A DNA stretch of 35,000 bases. Origin: Anaeromyces robustus (taxonomy: Eukaryota; Neocallimastigomycota; Neocallimastigomycetes; Neocallimastigales; Neocallimastigaceae). The notes below the pieces were generated by a model, which saw nothing but the letters and a program-made list of their open reading frames with translations, was not told where the DNA came from and ran no database searches. The stretch's first letter is position 1, and each line of letters opens with the position of its first letter. The stretch is from positions 7,501 to 42,500 of the forward strand of contig MCFG01000025.1 in assembly GCA_002104895.1 (NCBI GenBank). Direction: 5' to 3'. Below are positions 1 to 11,909 of the stretch, one piece after another. The translations under genes were made by a program, and so were the position numbers.

Positions 1-1758
1 AAAAAAATTAAAATTATCATTCTTATTTTAAAATACTTTTTTCTTTTTTCTTTTTTCTTTTTACTTTAGTATTAGTTAATTATTTTATATAATATTTTTA
101 TAAATGAATAATTTTTAATATCAATAAATTATTCATTATTCATTTATAATAAATTATAATATAAAAAAAATTAATATTTATAAAGGATTAGAACATATTT
201 TTATTTTGTATAATAAAAGTTTTAATTATAGTAATATTTTAAATAGTAGTATAAAACATTCTAATATTTTTATGATTAATTGTATAATAAATATAATGAA
301 TGAAATTAAAAAAAAAAAAAAAAAAAGAAGAGTAATAGTTATTATTGATATAGTGATATAGTGAAGTAATTAATGAATATTTTGAGTATTTTTAAAGAAA
401 AAAATAATTTTATTTTAATTGATTTTTTTTTTTTTAAAAAAAGAAGACTTTATTCATTTAAAGCAACTGCCTATTCTATTATATATTTTATTTTAATATA
501 ACATATTATTTTTTTTTATCACTTTACACTTTTAATAAAAAAAATAACAAGATTTTAATATTTCACATGTACAATAATATTATCAAAATTAATAATGAAA
601 AAAAAAAAAAATTCAAGAGAATGAAAATTTAAAATGTATATTAATTACTACAATATATAATACTAAAATTAAGTACAATGTGTAAGGTTATATGCCATAC
701 GTACAAACCAAAGTTTTTTGATATAACACATTAGGATAATGAACATATATTTATATATATATAGAAATCATGATTAATTCTACGACCAAATGAAATAAAA
801 AAAAGGCTAAAGAATTATTTAATTAAATATAAAATTGATAATAATGAATATACCTAACCATATGAATGTTCAGACATATATGAAATTTATTTTTTATGTA
901 TTTAATATTTATATTATATTATATTATATTGAAATGATATATAGTACTAATTTAATAAAATATTCTATATTTCATATTTTTAAATATATATAATACATTC
1001 TATGTTTCATACTTTAACATATATATAATATATTCTATTTTCATACTTTAACATATATATAATATATTCTATTTTCATACTTTAACATACATATAATATA
1101 ATATATTTTATATTTCATATTTTAAAATATATATAATACATTCTATATTTCATACTTAAATATCACAATATATTATAATATACTCCATAAATTCTATATC
1201 TTATACTTAAACCACAATACATTAAAGTATAAATAAATTTAATAAATAGTTGATAAATAAGAATATCTGATTTCAGAAGAAGAGTACATATATAACATAT
1301 ATTTATATATTCAATGTTTAAAAATGAAAATATATAAATGACGAAAGGCATTTCCGTTAATTATTAATTGTAATTTTGTAATTTATTAATTTTATTATTA
1401 TTGTTATTTTTTTTTATTAAATTTATTTTTTTATATATATATTTTTTTTTAATTGTATTCAATAAATATTTTGATTCTATACATATTTTTATATTTTAAT
1501 GTTGTTATATTTTTATTTATTTATTTTTTTTTGTTTCGTTTTGCTTTATTTTCTATTTTAGAATTATTATTAAATTTCATAATAGTTTTTATTTTGTATA
1601 TTTATTAATTGTTTTTTGTTATATATATATTTATTTTCAATTGTTTCCTGATTTACTATTACTCTGTAGATGATTATACATTATAATATAGAAATGTTAG
1701 AAAATTTTAATTTTATGCTTTTCATTTTTTTTTATTTTTAATTTTTAATAAAAAAAAA
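1..1758. other. AT-rich intergenic region, no gene called
   Basis: This stretch is mostly A/T homopolymers and TA-rich repeats. A more complex patch at about 640-900 contains short minus-strand open pieces (for example around 668-735, reading YQKTLVCTYGI then stop), but I cannot join them into a gene with convincing splice sites or homology. It could be a decayed gene. A repeating CTTTTTT motif at 38-60 recurs at about 3905-3935 and 5265-5300. No tRNA or rRNA signature was seen. Confidence 0.6.
950..1160. repeat. Tandem repeat, about 34-bp period
   Basis: A unit containing CATACTTTAACATATATAT recurs at spacings of about 34 bp (copies of CATACTTTAAC start near 1008, 1042 and 1076), with more diverged copies on each side. 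It explains the short minus-strand open frame across 1163-1351, which has no protein-like composition. Confidence 0.75.
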
Positions 1759-2248
1759 TTATTTAAACATTACATCATCTGGAAGACCATTATTTAAATT
1801 ATTTCTGTGAATGTTAATACCATCTTCTCTGTTTAAATAAAATTTTAAATGTTCAGCCTTTAAGGAATTTTGTAAAGCACGAGTTGAAATATTTAAAACT
1901 TCTAAATAACTATTAATTAATTAATTAATTAATTATTTATAAATGTTTTTATCATTTTATATATTAACAATGTTATATATTTATTTAATTATTATTATTA
2001 TTTTTATTTTATTTTTTGAGTATTAATGATTTTTAATTTGAATATATAAATATATTAAAAAAAAATAGAATTTAGAAATCATTTATGGATGGATATTAAA
2101 AAAAATTATATTAAAATAAAAAAAAAATAATAATTAATTATATTATGTTATATTATAACATTATTTTAATTTATTAAATATACCTAACACCAGCGGCTTT
2201 CCAGAATGGTGTAACCTTTTCTAATAAAACTTTAGTTGGTAATGGCAT
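1759..2248 (-). CDS. ATP15: F1-ATPase epsilon subunit (mitochondrial ATP synthase)
   Basis: Two exons, 2184-2248 and 1759-1909, joined in phase 2 by a 274-nt intron (donor GTATAT, acceptor ATAG), give 71 residues and a TAA stop. Eukaryotic epsilon subunits are about 50-70 residues. The product starts MPLPTKVLLEK and carries FWKAAGVSYLEVLNISTRA followed by LQNSLKAE. This matches the family pattern W-(R/K)-x-A-G-(I/L/V)-S-Y followed by A-(I/L/V)-(R/Q)-x-(S/A)-L-K-x-E. The intron falls inside the conserved V-S-Y motif, and the splice restores the Ser codon. The subunit sits in the central stalk of F1 with gamma and delta and takes part in coupling to the c-ring. The short N-terminal extension before FWKAAG is not a clear cleavable presequence; epsilon subunits of this type are usually imported without one. 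If the organism is an anaerobic fungus, the protein would act in the hydrogenosome, which is inference. The identification rests on motif recognition, without an alignment. Confidence 0.87.
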
Positions 2249-2526
2249 TATTATTATATTTTTTTTTATTTTATATAAATTTTATATAAAATTTCAAATT
2301 TTGTTTTATTCCGACGAAAATGAATTTTTTTTTTTATTTAAATGATTTTCTTCAAAAAATTGATAAATATATAAATTAAAAAAAAAAAATTATTACTTGA
2401 AAATATTGACCAATAAATTTTCATTTAAATAAATAAATAAATCAATAAATTTATAATAAATAAATAAATAAATAAATTATGTTTAAATAAATAAATATAT
2501 TATAAGTAAATAAATAAATCAATATA

Positions 2527-2561
<35 letters not shown>

Positions 2562-2618
2562 ATCAATAAATATATAAATAAATCAATAAATAAATCAATA
2601 AATAAGTAAATAAATCAA

Positions 2619-2665
<47 letters not shown>

Positions 2666-2739
2666 ATTATGTTTAAATAAGTAAATATATAAATAAGTAA
2701 TAAATAAGTAAATAAATAAATAAATAAATAAATAAATTA

Positions 2740-2795
<56 letters not shown>

Positions 2796-3309
2796 ATATA
2801 TATATATATATATATATATTAAATAAATGAATAAATGAATAAATAAATGAATAAATAAATAAATAAATATGACACAAGTTTTTTTTTTTTTGAACTAAAA
2901 ATTTATTCTATAATTTTTATTTTTTTTATTATTATTTTATTATTATTTTATTTTTTTTTTTATATTTTTATATATGTTTAAATAAATGGGTATATTCTTA
3001 TTTAGACTTTTTTTTTTTTAATTTTTATATATATATATAATATATATAATATATATAATATATTCATATTTATATAAATATTATAAATATTAATATACTT
3101 TTTATTTATTAATAATAATTATAATAATTATTATTGTTATTATTATTATTATAAAATTTCTTAACTATTTTATTAATTATCTTTACTATGAACACTTTTT
3201 TATTTTTCTCTAATTGTCTATAATTTTCATGTATTAATAAATATATATATTTTTTCTTTTCAAGTTTTAGTATTGTTAATTTATGATTTAATTATCACAA
3301 TATATATAC
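2249..3309. other. Intergenic region upstream of the ATP synthase epsilon gene
   Basis: No gene seen. It holds the 5' flank of the minus-strand ATP synthase subunit gene, a long (AAAT)n block, and A/T runs up to the decayed LRR-gene copy. Confidence 0.7.
2425..2872. repeat. (AAAT)n block with interspersed variants
   Basis: Long runs of AAAT/AATA are broken by AAATTATGTTTAAATAA units (near 2475 and 2665), occasional AATC or AAGT variants, and a short (TA)n tract near 2797-2818. It begins less than 200 bp upstream of the minus-strand start codon at 2248, so it lies in the likely promoter side of that gene. Confidence 0.9.
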
Positions 3310-3682
3310 TATACTGTTATTCTTACAATCACTACTTACTAGATTTTATTATAATGATAATGATATTTTATGATGGTTATTTTTTTTTTCATTTAGGATA
3401 TATCTAAAGAATAATTTATATCAGAGGTTAATACTATTAATTCTTATTAAATCATTATAATAATCATTCTTAGTATTATTATAATACTACCACTTTTTAG
3501 TTATTATTTTGTTGATTATTTGATATTGATTGAAAATAAAATGATTTTATTGATTTTTTTTTTTTTCATCATATAATTCTTAATTTTTTGAATTAAGATT
3601 TTATCAATTCAAATTGTCAAATTGTAATTGTTCCATATTATCATATCCTAAATTTTCAATAACGGATTTATTATTTATGATT
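3310..3682 (-). pseudogene. Decayed partial copy of the LRR gene's 3' end
   Basis: This segment closely resembles 5171-5724, the 3' flank and the last coding part of the large LRR gene, in the same orientation. The former coding part is 3393-3682. On the minus strand it reads NKSVIENLGYDNMEQLQ, against NKSVTENLGYDNMEQLQ in the intact gene. It then hits an in-frame TGA near 3616, where the intact gene continues SEFVEFIKSY. Downstream pieces (SIKSF, then the end SLDIS before a TAA at 3393-3395) are still recognisable but out of frame, and the Asn/Thr-rich stretch between them is contracted. The shared 3' flank (CTGTTATTCTTACAAT near 3314 and 5174) shows that the duplication included non-coding DNA. 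No LRR exons are seen upstream of it; instead, the small secreted-protein gene on the other strand lies between the two copies. Confidence 0.88.
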
Positions 3683-4358
3683 CATGCATATTAATATTTA
3701 AACGCTTAATAAAGATGATGTACAAATTGTGGGCTTTTTTTTAAAAAAAAAAATGACTCAATATTATTATTAATAAATTTAATTTATTGATATATTCTAT
3801 TTTTTTAATAACAATAATAGTAATAACAATGAATAGAATTATTTTAATAAAATAATTAATTTAAATAATTAATTTTATGTATGAATATTTCTATAATTGT
3901 TATTTTTTTTTTTTTCTTTTTTCTTTTTTCTTTTTTTGTCCTTGATTGAATTTTGTATTTTTGAGAACAAAAAAAATTTTCATTTATATTATTAATATAT
4001 ATTTTCTATTTGAATAATATACCATTCCTATAAATAATAACTACAATTATTTATATAGATAAGTCATATTAAAAAAACAATATAAAAGCTTTTTTAAGGA
4101 TTTCCATCATCTTCTTTTAACCATATGCTAATAATTGTATCGAAAAAATAAAATAATAAAAAAAAAATTATGAAAAATATATAAAGGGTAAAATTTTACG
4201 AAGAAAATGAAAAAAAAAAAAAACAATATAAATCAATATAAGAAAAAAATATCAATTTGATTACTATATCTATAGTTTTTAGTTTATTTTTTTTTTTCTT
4301 TAACTAACCTTCTACCTTCAGTAGTCTAATTAATAACAATTATTTCCTTCTTTTCAAC
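3683..4358. other. Upstream region of the secreted-protein gene, with an orphan coding-like fragment
   Basis: Mostly A/T-rich. At 4094-4141 the minus strand reads DTIISIWLKEDDGNP then TAA, at visibly higher G+C than its surroundings; it has no start and no convincing upstream exon. On the plus strand, CTAAC at 4304-4308 followed by CTTCAG at 4316-4321 looks like a branch point and 3' splice site. The secreted-protein gene may therefore have a 5'-UTR intron, but no donor was fixed. Confidence 0.45.
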
Positions 4359-4667
4359 ATGAGATCTAAGAGTGTTTTCTGTTTATTTACTTTAATGCTT
4401 TCTACCTTAGTTATGGGAGAACAGAAATATATTAGAAGTGGTGATTGTGCAACTGTTGGATTCAAAGATGATGTCTGTTGTGTTGTCCACTTAATGGGAG
4501 CTCCAAAGAATAAGTTCCAATTTAGAGACCGTGGTGATAGATTTGTTATTTGTAATAATGATAATTCTGGTTGGAATGTTGATGTATCAAATCCAAGAAA
4601 TGTTGAAGAATGTGTTAGTTGTAATCTCTTTAACAAGGATTGTATTGCTATGGCTAATGTTTTTTAG
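4359..4667 (+). CDS. Small secreted cysteine-rich protein, unknown function
   Basis: A single uninterrupted frame of 102 residues ends in TAG. Residues 1-20 form a typical signal peptide (MRSKSVFC, a hydrophobic Leu/Thr/Met core, then a small residue, Gly20). The mature part has seven cysteines, at residues 30, 40, 41, 65, 85, 88 and 95, with a CC pair and a C-x2-C. No Asn runs or transmembrane helix follow. The codon composition is less AT-extreme than the neighbouring LRR tail, consistent with real coding. The start is the first Met before the signal peptide. The cysteine order (C, CC, C, C-x2-C, C) is not the hydrophobin pattern, and I recognise no domain. An odd number of mature cysteines would allow one free thiol or a disulfide-linked dimer. 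It lies on the opposite strand to its neighbours, between the intact LRR gene and its decayed 3' copy. An extracellular role is likely from the signal peptide alone; nothing more can be said. Confidence 0.8.
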   Translation: MRSKSVFCLFTLMLSTLVMGEQKYIRSGDCATVGFKDDVCCVVHLMGAPKNKFQFRDRGDRFVICNNDNSGWNVDVSNPRNVEECVSCNLFNKDCIAMANVF

Positions 4668-4675
4668 AGGTGATT

Positions 4676-4716
<41 letters not shown>

Positions 4717-5308
4717 TTATTATTAAAAAATAAAATAAAATAAAATAAAATGAAAATAATAGTTCAATAAAATAAATAATAATAGTGAATTAAAAATAAG
4801 ATTAAAAAAAAAATAAAAATAAAAATAAGATAGAATTTAAAAAAAAAAAAAATAGAAATAAAAATAAAAGAATAAATAAAATGATCAAGTAAAATAAAAT
4901 AGAAATAAAAATAAAAGAATAAATAAAATGATCAAGTAAAATAAAATAGAAATAAAAATAAAAGAATAAATAAAATGATCAAGTAAAATAAAATAGAAAT
5001 AAAAATAAAAAAATAAATAAAATGATCAAGTAAAATAAAATAGAAATAAAAATAAATAAATCAATAAATAAATAAAATGATCAAGTAAAAAAAAATAGAA
5101 ATAAAAATAAATAAATAAATAAAATGATCAAGTAAAAACAAACAAATGTTAAGATGTATCTTAATATTATATACTGTTATTCTTACAATTACTACTTAAT
5201 AAATTTTATTCTATGATGGTTATTTTTTTTTCATTTGTAATATTTGAAATATTTCCAAAAAAATTTTTTTTTCTTTTTTCTTTTTTCTTTTTTCTTTTTT
5301 TTCTTCAT
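4668..5308. other. Intergenic region between convergent genes
   Basis: It contains the AT-rich 3' flank of the secreted-protein gene (an AAT run), the 47-bp minisatellite, and the 3' flank of the LRR gene, including the CTTTTTT repeat at about 5265-5300. The sequence from 5171 matches the decayed copy at 3310. No gene seen. Confidence 0.75.
4853..5140. repeat. 47-bp minisatellite, about six copies
   Basis: The anchor ATGATCAAGT occurs at 4881, 4928, 4975, 5022, 5077 and 5124, giving a unit of 47 bp; one interval is 55 bp because of inserted AAAT/AATC units. Copies two to four are almost identical, which suggests recent expansion. Confidence 0.93.
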
Positions 5309-6483
5309 TTAGGATATATCTAAAGAATAATTTATATCCGAGTCAATACTATTAATTCTTATTAAATCATTAGGATAATCATTTTTAGTATTATTTGTAT
5401 TAGTTATAGTATTATTCGTTATATTATTAGTTATAGTATTATTCGTTATAGTATTACTACTTTTATTATTATTCTTATTATTTTCATTTAATTTTTTAGT
5501 TATTATTACATCATCATCATCATTATTATTAGTATTATTAGTATTATGATTAGTATTATTTTGTTTATTATTTGATATGGTTTGAGAATAAAATGATTTT
5601 ATTGATTTTTTTTCATCATATAATTCTTTATTTTTTGAATATGATTTTATAAATTCTACAAATTCAGATTGTAATTGTTCCATATTATCATAACCTAAAT
5701 TTTCAGTCACAGATTTATTATGTTTTTCTATTGTTGTGGTTATAGGTTCATTAAAATTATAGGAATCATTTACTATTATTGAATTATTGTTGTCATTATC
5801 GTTGTCATTTTTTTTTTCCTTGTTATTATTCGTATCATTAATAATATTATTATTATTATTAATAAAAGAATTTGATATATTGGATATATTATTTGATTTT
5901 TTTGTTTTTAAATATTTATTGGAGGGTCGATTTTTCATTTTCATCATTTCATTAATATTATTATTGACTTCATTATCATTATTAATATTATTATTACTTA
6001 TTTGATGATTATGTGGTCGATGATAATAATGATGATGATAATAATTTTTGTCATCTATTGTTTTATTATTATTATTATTATTTTCTTTAATATTATTAAT
6101 ATTGTAAAGATAATTATTATGAGTTTCATCATCGTTATCATCATCATCATCATCAGCATCATTTTCATTCATATTTTCATTACTATGAAAATAATGTGAA
6201 TTTAATTTTAGAGGAATAATGTCATTTTCATTTTCATTATTATCATTTTCTTCGGAGATAAGGGTTTCATTTAAGGAAGGTGTAGGTTTTTCACTCGTAA
6301 ATTCATTAGTATTTTTAATGGTAATATATTCAGAAGAATGATTTGATTCAGGATATTCTTTTTCTTTTTGATTTAATAATAATTCAATTTTTGGATCATG
6401 ATTATAATCATGATTATAATAATTATTTTTTATTGAATGAATATTATTGTCATCATCATCATCATCATCATCATCACTATAAC

Positions 6484-6517
<34 letters not shown>

Positions 6518-9500
6518 ATTATTTTGTTTATAATATTTATTATTCGTATCTATTGATGAATTTTCATTTTCTTCATGATTATTAGGAATATTTATTAGGT
6601 ATATATCATTTGTAATTTGACTATTATTTTGTTTAGTAGAAAATGGAATAATATCTTTTTCTATATCTTTTTCATTATTCATTTCTAAACTTTTATTATT
6701 TTTTTCATTTATAATATTATTATCATTATCATTATTTTTATTATTATTGATATTATTTTTATTTTGAATATTATTTATATATTTTAATTCTTTATGACTA
6801 TGAATTGATTTTTTGTCGTCTTTATTATTATTATTATTAGTATTATTATTACTTTTTAAATATTTATTTCTTTTAGAAATATTTTCTTTATCACTTATAC
6901 TACTATTATCATTTAATGATTTACTATAGGATTTTATTTTATGTTTTTTCTTTAATTCTTGATCATCATGTATTAATATTGAATCAGGTTTAGATTTATT
7001 CTTTTTAACACTATAATTTAAAATATTATTATTATTATTATTATTATTATTTTTAATATTATTATTTTTGCTGTTATTGTTGTTGTTATTGTTGTTATTG
7101 GTACTATTACTATTGCTTTTCTCCTTTTCCTCATCATCAATATAGGTGGTATCTTTATTTATATTATTTTCATTTTCATTATCATTATCATTATCATTAT
7201 CATTATCATTATCATTATCTTTATTATTACCATTATCATTATTATTATCATTATCATTATCATCATTATAATTATTATTATCATTATTATTATCATTATT
7301 ATTTTCATTATTATTATAATTATTATTTTCATTAGTATTATCATTATCATTAAAATTATCCTTATTATTATCATTTTCATTATAATTTATTTCATTATTA
7401 GTATTAATATCTTTGTGGTTTTTTAATATCAATGAGGTTTCATTTTTCTTATTTTTCTTATGTTTTTCATTTGAACTTGATTCATCTTGTTGTTTTTTCA
7501 TTTTTTCTTTCATTTTTTCTTTTTCTTTTTCTTTTTCTTTTGATAAATATTTTAAATTCCTTTTTATAGATTGATCATCTTCATTTTCAAATATACTAAT
7601 TTTCTTATTTTTTTCATTATTAATAATATCATTACATGAACTATTTTTTTTATTATTATTATTAAAATTTAATAATAATAATAATAATAATGATAAAAAT
7701 AGTAATAGTAATATAATAATAATAATAGCAATGATAATAACACAATAATAATTATAATTGATAAAAAATATTTATTATTAGTAAATCAATAAATATATAT
7801 ATATTAAATTATAAATATATAAATAATAATATTATATTTTTATTCTTACAATGATTTTAAATGCAATTTTAAATATTTTATATTTATATTTTCTTTTTTT
7901 TCAGATAGAGGATTATTATTAATATTACTAATTATTATTGTTATTTTTTTAATAAGATTTTATAAAAATAAAATAACGGTTAATATATGCATTATTTCTT
8001 TTTATTATTATTTTTTATTATTGATTAAAATCATTATATCGTATCGTTTCTCTTTTATTATAAAATAATAAAATAAATAATATAAATAGATAATATTTAC
8101 AGTGATGTTAAATTTTTCATTTTTGTGAAATCAATATTAATTTTTGATATTTTATTATTGGATAATGTACTTTATATATACATTTTTTTTGAAGAATTTA
8201 TTATGGTTAATTAGTTTTATTGTGTATATTATATATGTATATATATATTTAAATAAGTAGTTAATAATATTAATTGATAAATTTTTAAAAAAGTAATAAT
8301 ATATATATATATAGCTATATTTATAATTACAGTTCTTTTAAGGTTTTTAAATTTTCAATAGTATTAGGTATTTCTTTTATTTTATTATTATCGAGATTTC
8401 TTTAATATTTATTATATATATATATATATATATATTAGATATAATATTAGGTATATATAAAATATAAAAATAAGTATATTATAATTGGATCGATCATTTA
8501 AAAAAATTATTATTATTATTAATATTATTAAATTTATTTTAATTTATTCATTCATTACAATATAATTAGATTTTCTAAAGAACCAATACTTTCCGGTATT
8601 TCATCAATTTCATTTGAGAATAAATATCTTTATAGTGTTTTGTTTTGTTTTGTTTTAAGTGATATTATTATAATATAAATTTTATAATATAATAAAATAA
8701 AAGTTTTTTAAAAAATATTTATAAAATTTTAGTTATTTAAACTTGATGATATATGATATGACTTGATATATGTTGAGTATTTATTAAATATATCTAAATA
8801 TCTATATATATATTATTAAAGCTTATAAAAAAAATAATTACAATTCTTGTAAGGATTTTAAATCTCCAATAGTATTAGGTAATTTTTTAATTTTATTTTT
8901 TTGAAAATATCTGTTATAATTATATATATAAATAAAATGGTAAATAATAGAAATTTTTTTATAATTAAATATATATATATATATGTATATATATAAATTT
9001 TTTTTTTCATTATTTTCTTTTTTTCTTTATTATATGTTCATATATTGTATATAATATAAATTATATTTACAATTTTTTAAGTTCTTTCATATTATAAATA
9101 TTATCTGGTATAGAATATATATGGGTATCATGAATTGATCTTGTAATATATTATATATTTAAATTTATATATTTTGTAAATAAAATAATTCATAATATTT
9201 TTATATATTATAAATATTTATATTTATATTTTTTATTTTTTTTTATTTTTTTTTTATATTTTATATTTAATATATTTTATTTATCTATACTTACAATTCA
9301 ATAATATTGGATAAATTAAATAATTCTGGTGGTATTGAATTTAAATTAGCATGAGATATAAATCTTTTTTTTTTTTTTTTAAATATATATATATATATTA
9401 ATATAATCATTATTAATAAAAAGATAATAAATAAATAAATCAATAAATATATAATTATAGACTTCTATCATTATATTAATATTTTACAATTTTGTTAATG

Positions 9501-11866
9501 AGTTCATTATTTCTATTGGGGAAAATTTTGTAAGTTTGTTATTTCTGACATATCTATGATTATTATTATTATTATTATTTTTTATTGTAATAATTAAATA
9601 AAACAATTTTTTATTAGTATTATATATATATTCTTATTAATATTTTTTTATTAAGTTATATATATTTATATATATAAAATTTACAATTCATAAATAGTTT
9701 TTGTATCTTTTAAACTTTGAGGTAGTAGATTGATTTTATTGTTATCTAAATCACTTTAATAATAATATATATTAGTTTTTATTATTATTATTATATATAA
9801 ATAAAGTTTTATTATATTTTAATTTTTATAAATAATAATAATTATAAAAAAAATATATATATATATATATACTTACAGTTTATTTAAGTGATTAAGTTGT
9901 TCAAAATTAATATAAATTTTTTCTAATAAATTATCGTTAATATATCTGAAAATTTAAAATATATATATATAAATATATAAATATATATATTTTATTAAAT
10001 CATAGTTAATTTATTAGAAATTATTAGTATTTTCATTATAGAAATTATATATTTTACTTAATATTTAATTTTTATATTATATATATATATTACAATTCTT
10101 TAAGTTGACTATTAGAAGCTACTTCTGTTTTCGGTAAAATTTTTAGTTTATTATGACCTAAATATCTATATTTTATTATTTTTATTTAATAATTTATACT
10201 TTTTTATTTTTATTTTTTTTTTTTTTGAAAATGAATTATCATAAATTTATCATAATTTTTTTTTTATATCATAAAAAGTATTAATTGATTTTAACATACA
10301 TTATTTTTAGGTTTTCTATTAACAATAATCCATTTCCAATAGAATGTATTAAGTTTTTTGTTAGATTTCTTTTTTTTTTTTTTTTTTTTTTTTAAATATT
10401 TTTTTTTTAATTTGGATGATTATATTATTATTATTAAAATCATATTTTATAATTATTTTTTATTATTAGTATTAATATTTCATTAAAATATATATATAAT
10501 AATTTATTAGATATATAAATGTTAAATTTTCATTTTATTCTTATATTTTTTTTTATTTGGATAATTAATAATTACAATTCTTCTAGGCTTTGTAATTCTT
10601 TGATATAATCTGGTATTTCTTTAATAATATTATATTGTAACTCTCTATATAGTTATAGTTATTATATATATATATATATATATACAATTTTAAATATAAT
10701 GATTAATTATTTTTTTTCCAATTTTCAATTTTTATTCTTTTTTTATAATGATTTTTATTATATTGTAGAAAATAATATTTTACAATATTTCCAGTTTTTT
10801 CATATTTATAATTTCGTTGGGAATTACTTTTATTTTATTCTTAGTTAAAATTCTAAATATATTGAAATATTATATATATATTAATATATATTAACAAATC
10901 TTATGTTATTTTTATTATTATTATTATTATTATTATTTATATGTGTTATTGTGTATTTATGATATAACATACAAATTCTTTAATGATTGTAATTGTGTCA
11001 CAATTATAGGAAATTCTGAAAATTGATTATTTCCAAGATTTCTATTAATAAATATTAAATGATTCCATATATTGATGTTAATAATAATAATAATAATATT
11101 TGTATATTTATATTTATATTTATATTATATGTAGATATAATGAAATTTACAATTCATTTAAATTTTGTAAATTTTTATATTCTTCTGGGATATGCGTTAA
11201 TTCATTATTATTTAAATCACTAATAAATAAAAGAAATAATATATAATATTTAATATATATATAATATAATTTATTAGTTTTTAATATATTTTAAAATAAA
11301 AAAAAAGATTATTGATAATTGATTAATTATGAAACTGACAGTTTAACCAAGTTTTTAAGATAACCAATTTTTTTTGGTACATTTTCTAAATCCAAATCAT
11401 TTAACCGTCTAATATATATATATATAGATATATATTAATTATTATAAATTATTATTATTATTTCCATTTCCATATATATGTAATATATTTATTTATTTAT
11501 TTATTATGTATTATATAATTACAGTATTTTCATTAAAATCAATTGATTATAAATATTGGATTTATTATCTAATTTAGAATTATTTTTGTCCTCGGAAGAT
11601 TTAAAAATTTCTTCTGAATTATCATCTGTATTTTTAAATAATGATAAAATTTCATATTCATGATCTATTATATTATATATATACAATAAATATTATCATT
11701 ACATATTATTAATAATTTGTTTATATATTATATATATTTATATATTTTTTTTTGATAAAAATAAAATACCATCATTTTCTTTTGTATCTTTATCGTTTTC
11801 ATTTTCATTATCCGTTAATCTTTTTAGATAGTATAATATTAAAAAAATGAATTAAAGAATTATATT

Positions 11867-11909
<43 letters not shown>

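Noticed and set aside
640-900. tRNA, snoRNA or small gene in the more complex patch near the left end
   Set aside because: No T-loop or anticodon-arm pattern was found, no clear box C/D pair was seen, and the short open pieces could not be joined by good splice sites.
2425-2872. Repeat array that might suggest a CRISPR or centromere-like array
   Set aside because: It is simple AAAT microsatellite with variants; there are no unique spacers, and the surrounding genes are eukaryotic.
4340-4636. Minus-strand open frame of 98 codons opposite the secreted-protein gene
   Set aside because: The plus-strand frame has a clear signal peptide and cysteine pattern; the minus frame has neither and is a shadow.
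4359-4667. Hydrophobin assignment for the Cys-rich secreted protein
   Set aside because: Hydrophobins have eight cysteines with two CC pairs; this has seven with one CC pair and different spacing.
5787-7380. Several short open frames on both strands within the Asn-rich tail
   Set aside because: They are other-frame readings of the AAT/GAT/AAA repeats (poly-Ile, poly-Met, poly-Leu).
7641-7775. A possible transmembrane helix just upstream of the Asn-rich tail (runs of Ile and Leu in the same frame)
   Set aside because: It lies between the exon-27 donor and the first available AG acceptor, has no start codon, and arises from ATT/TTA trinucleotide runs. The spliced model excludes it and keeps the frame.
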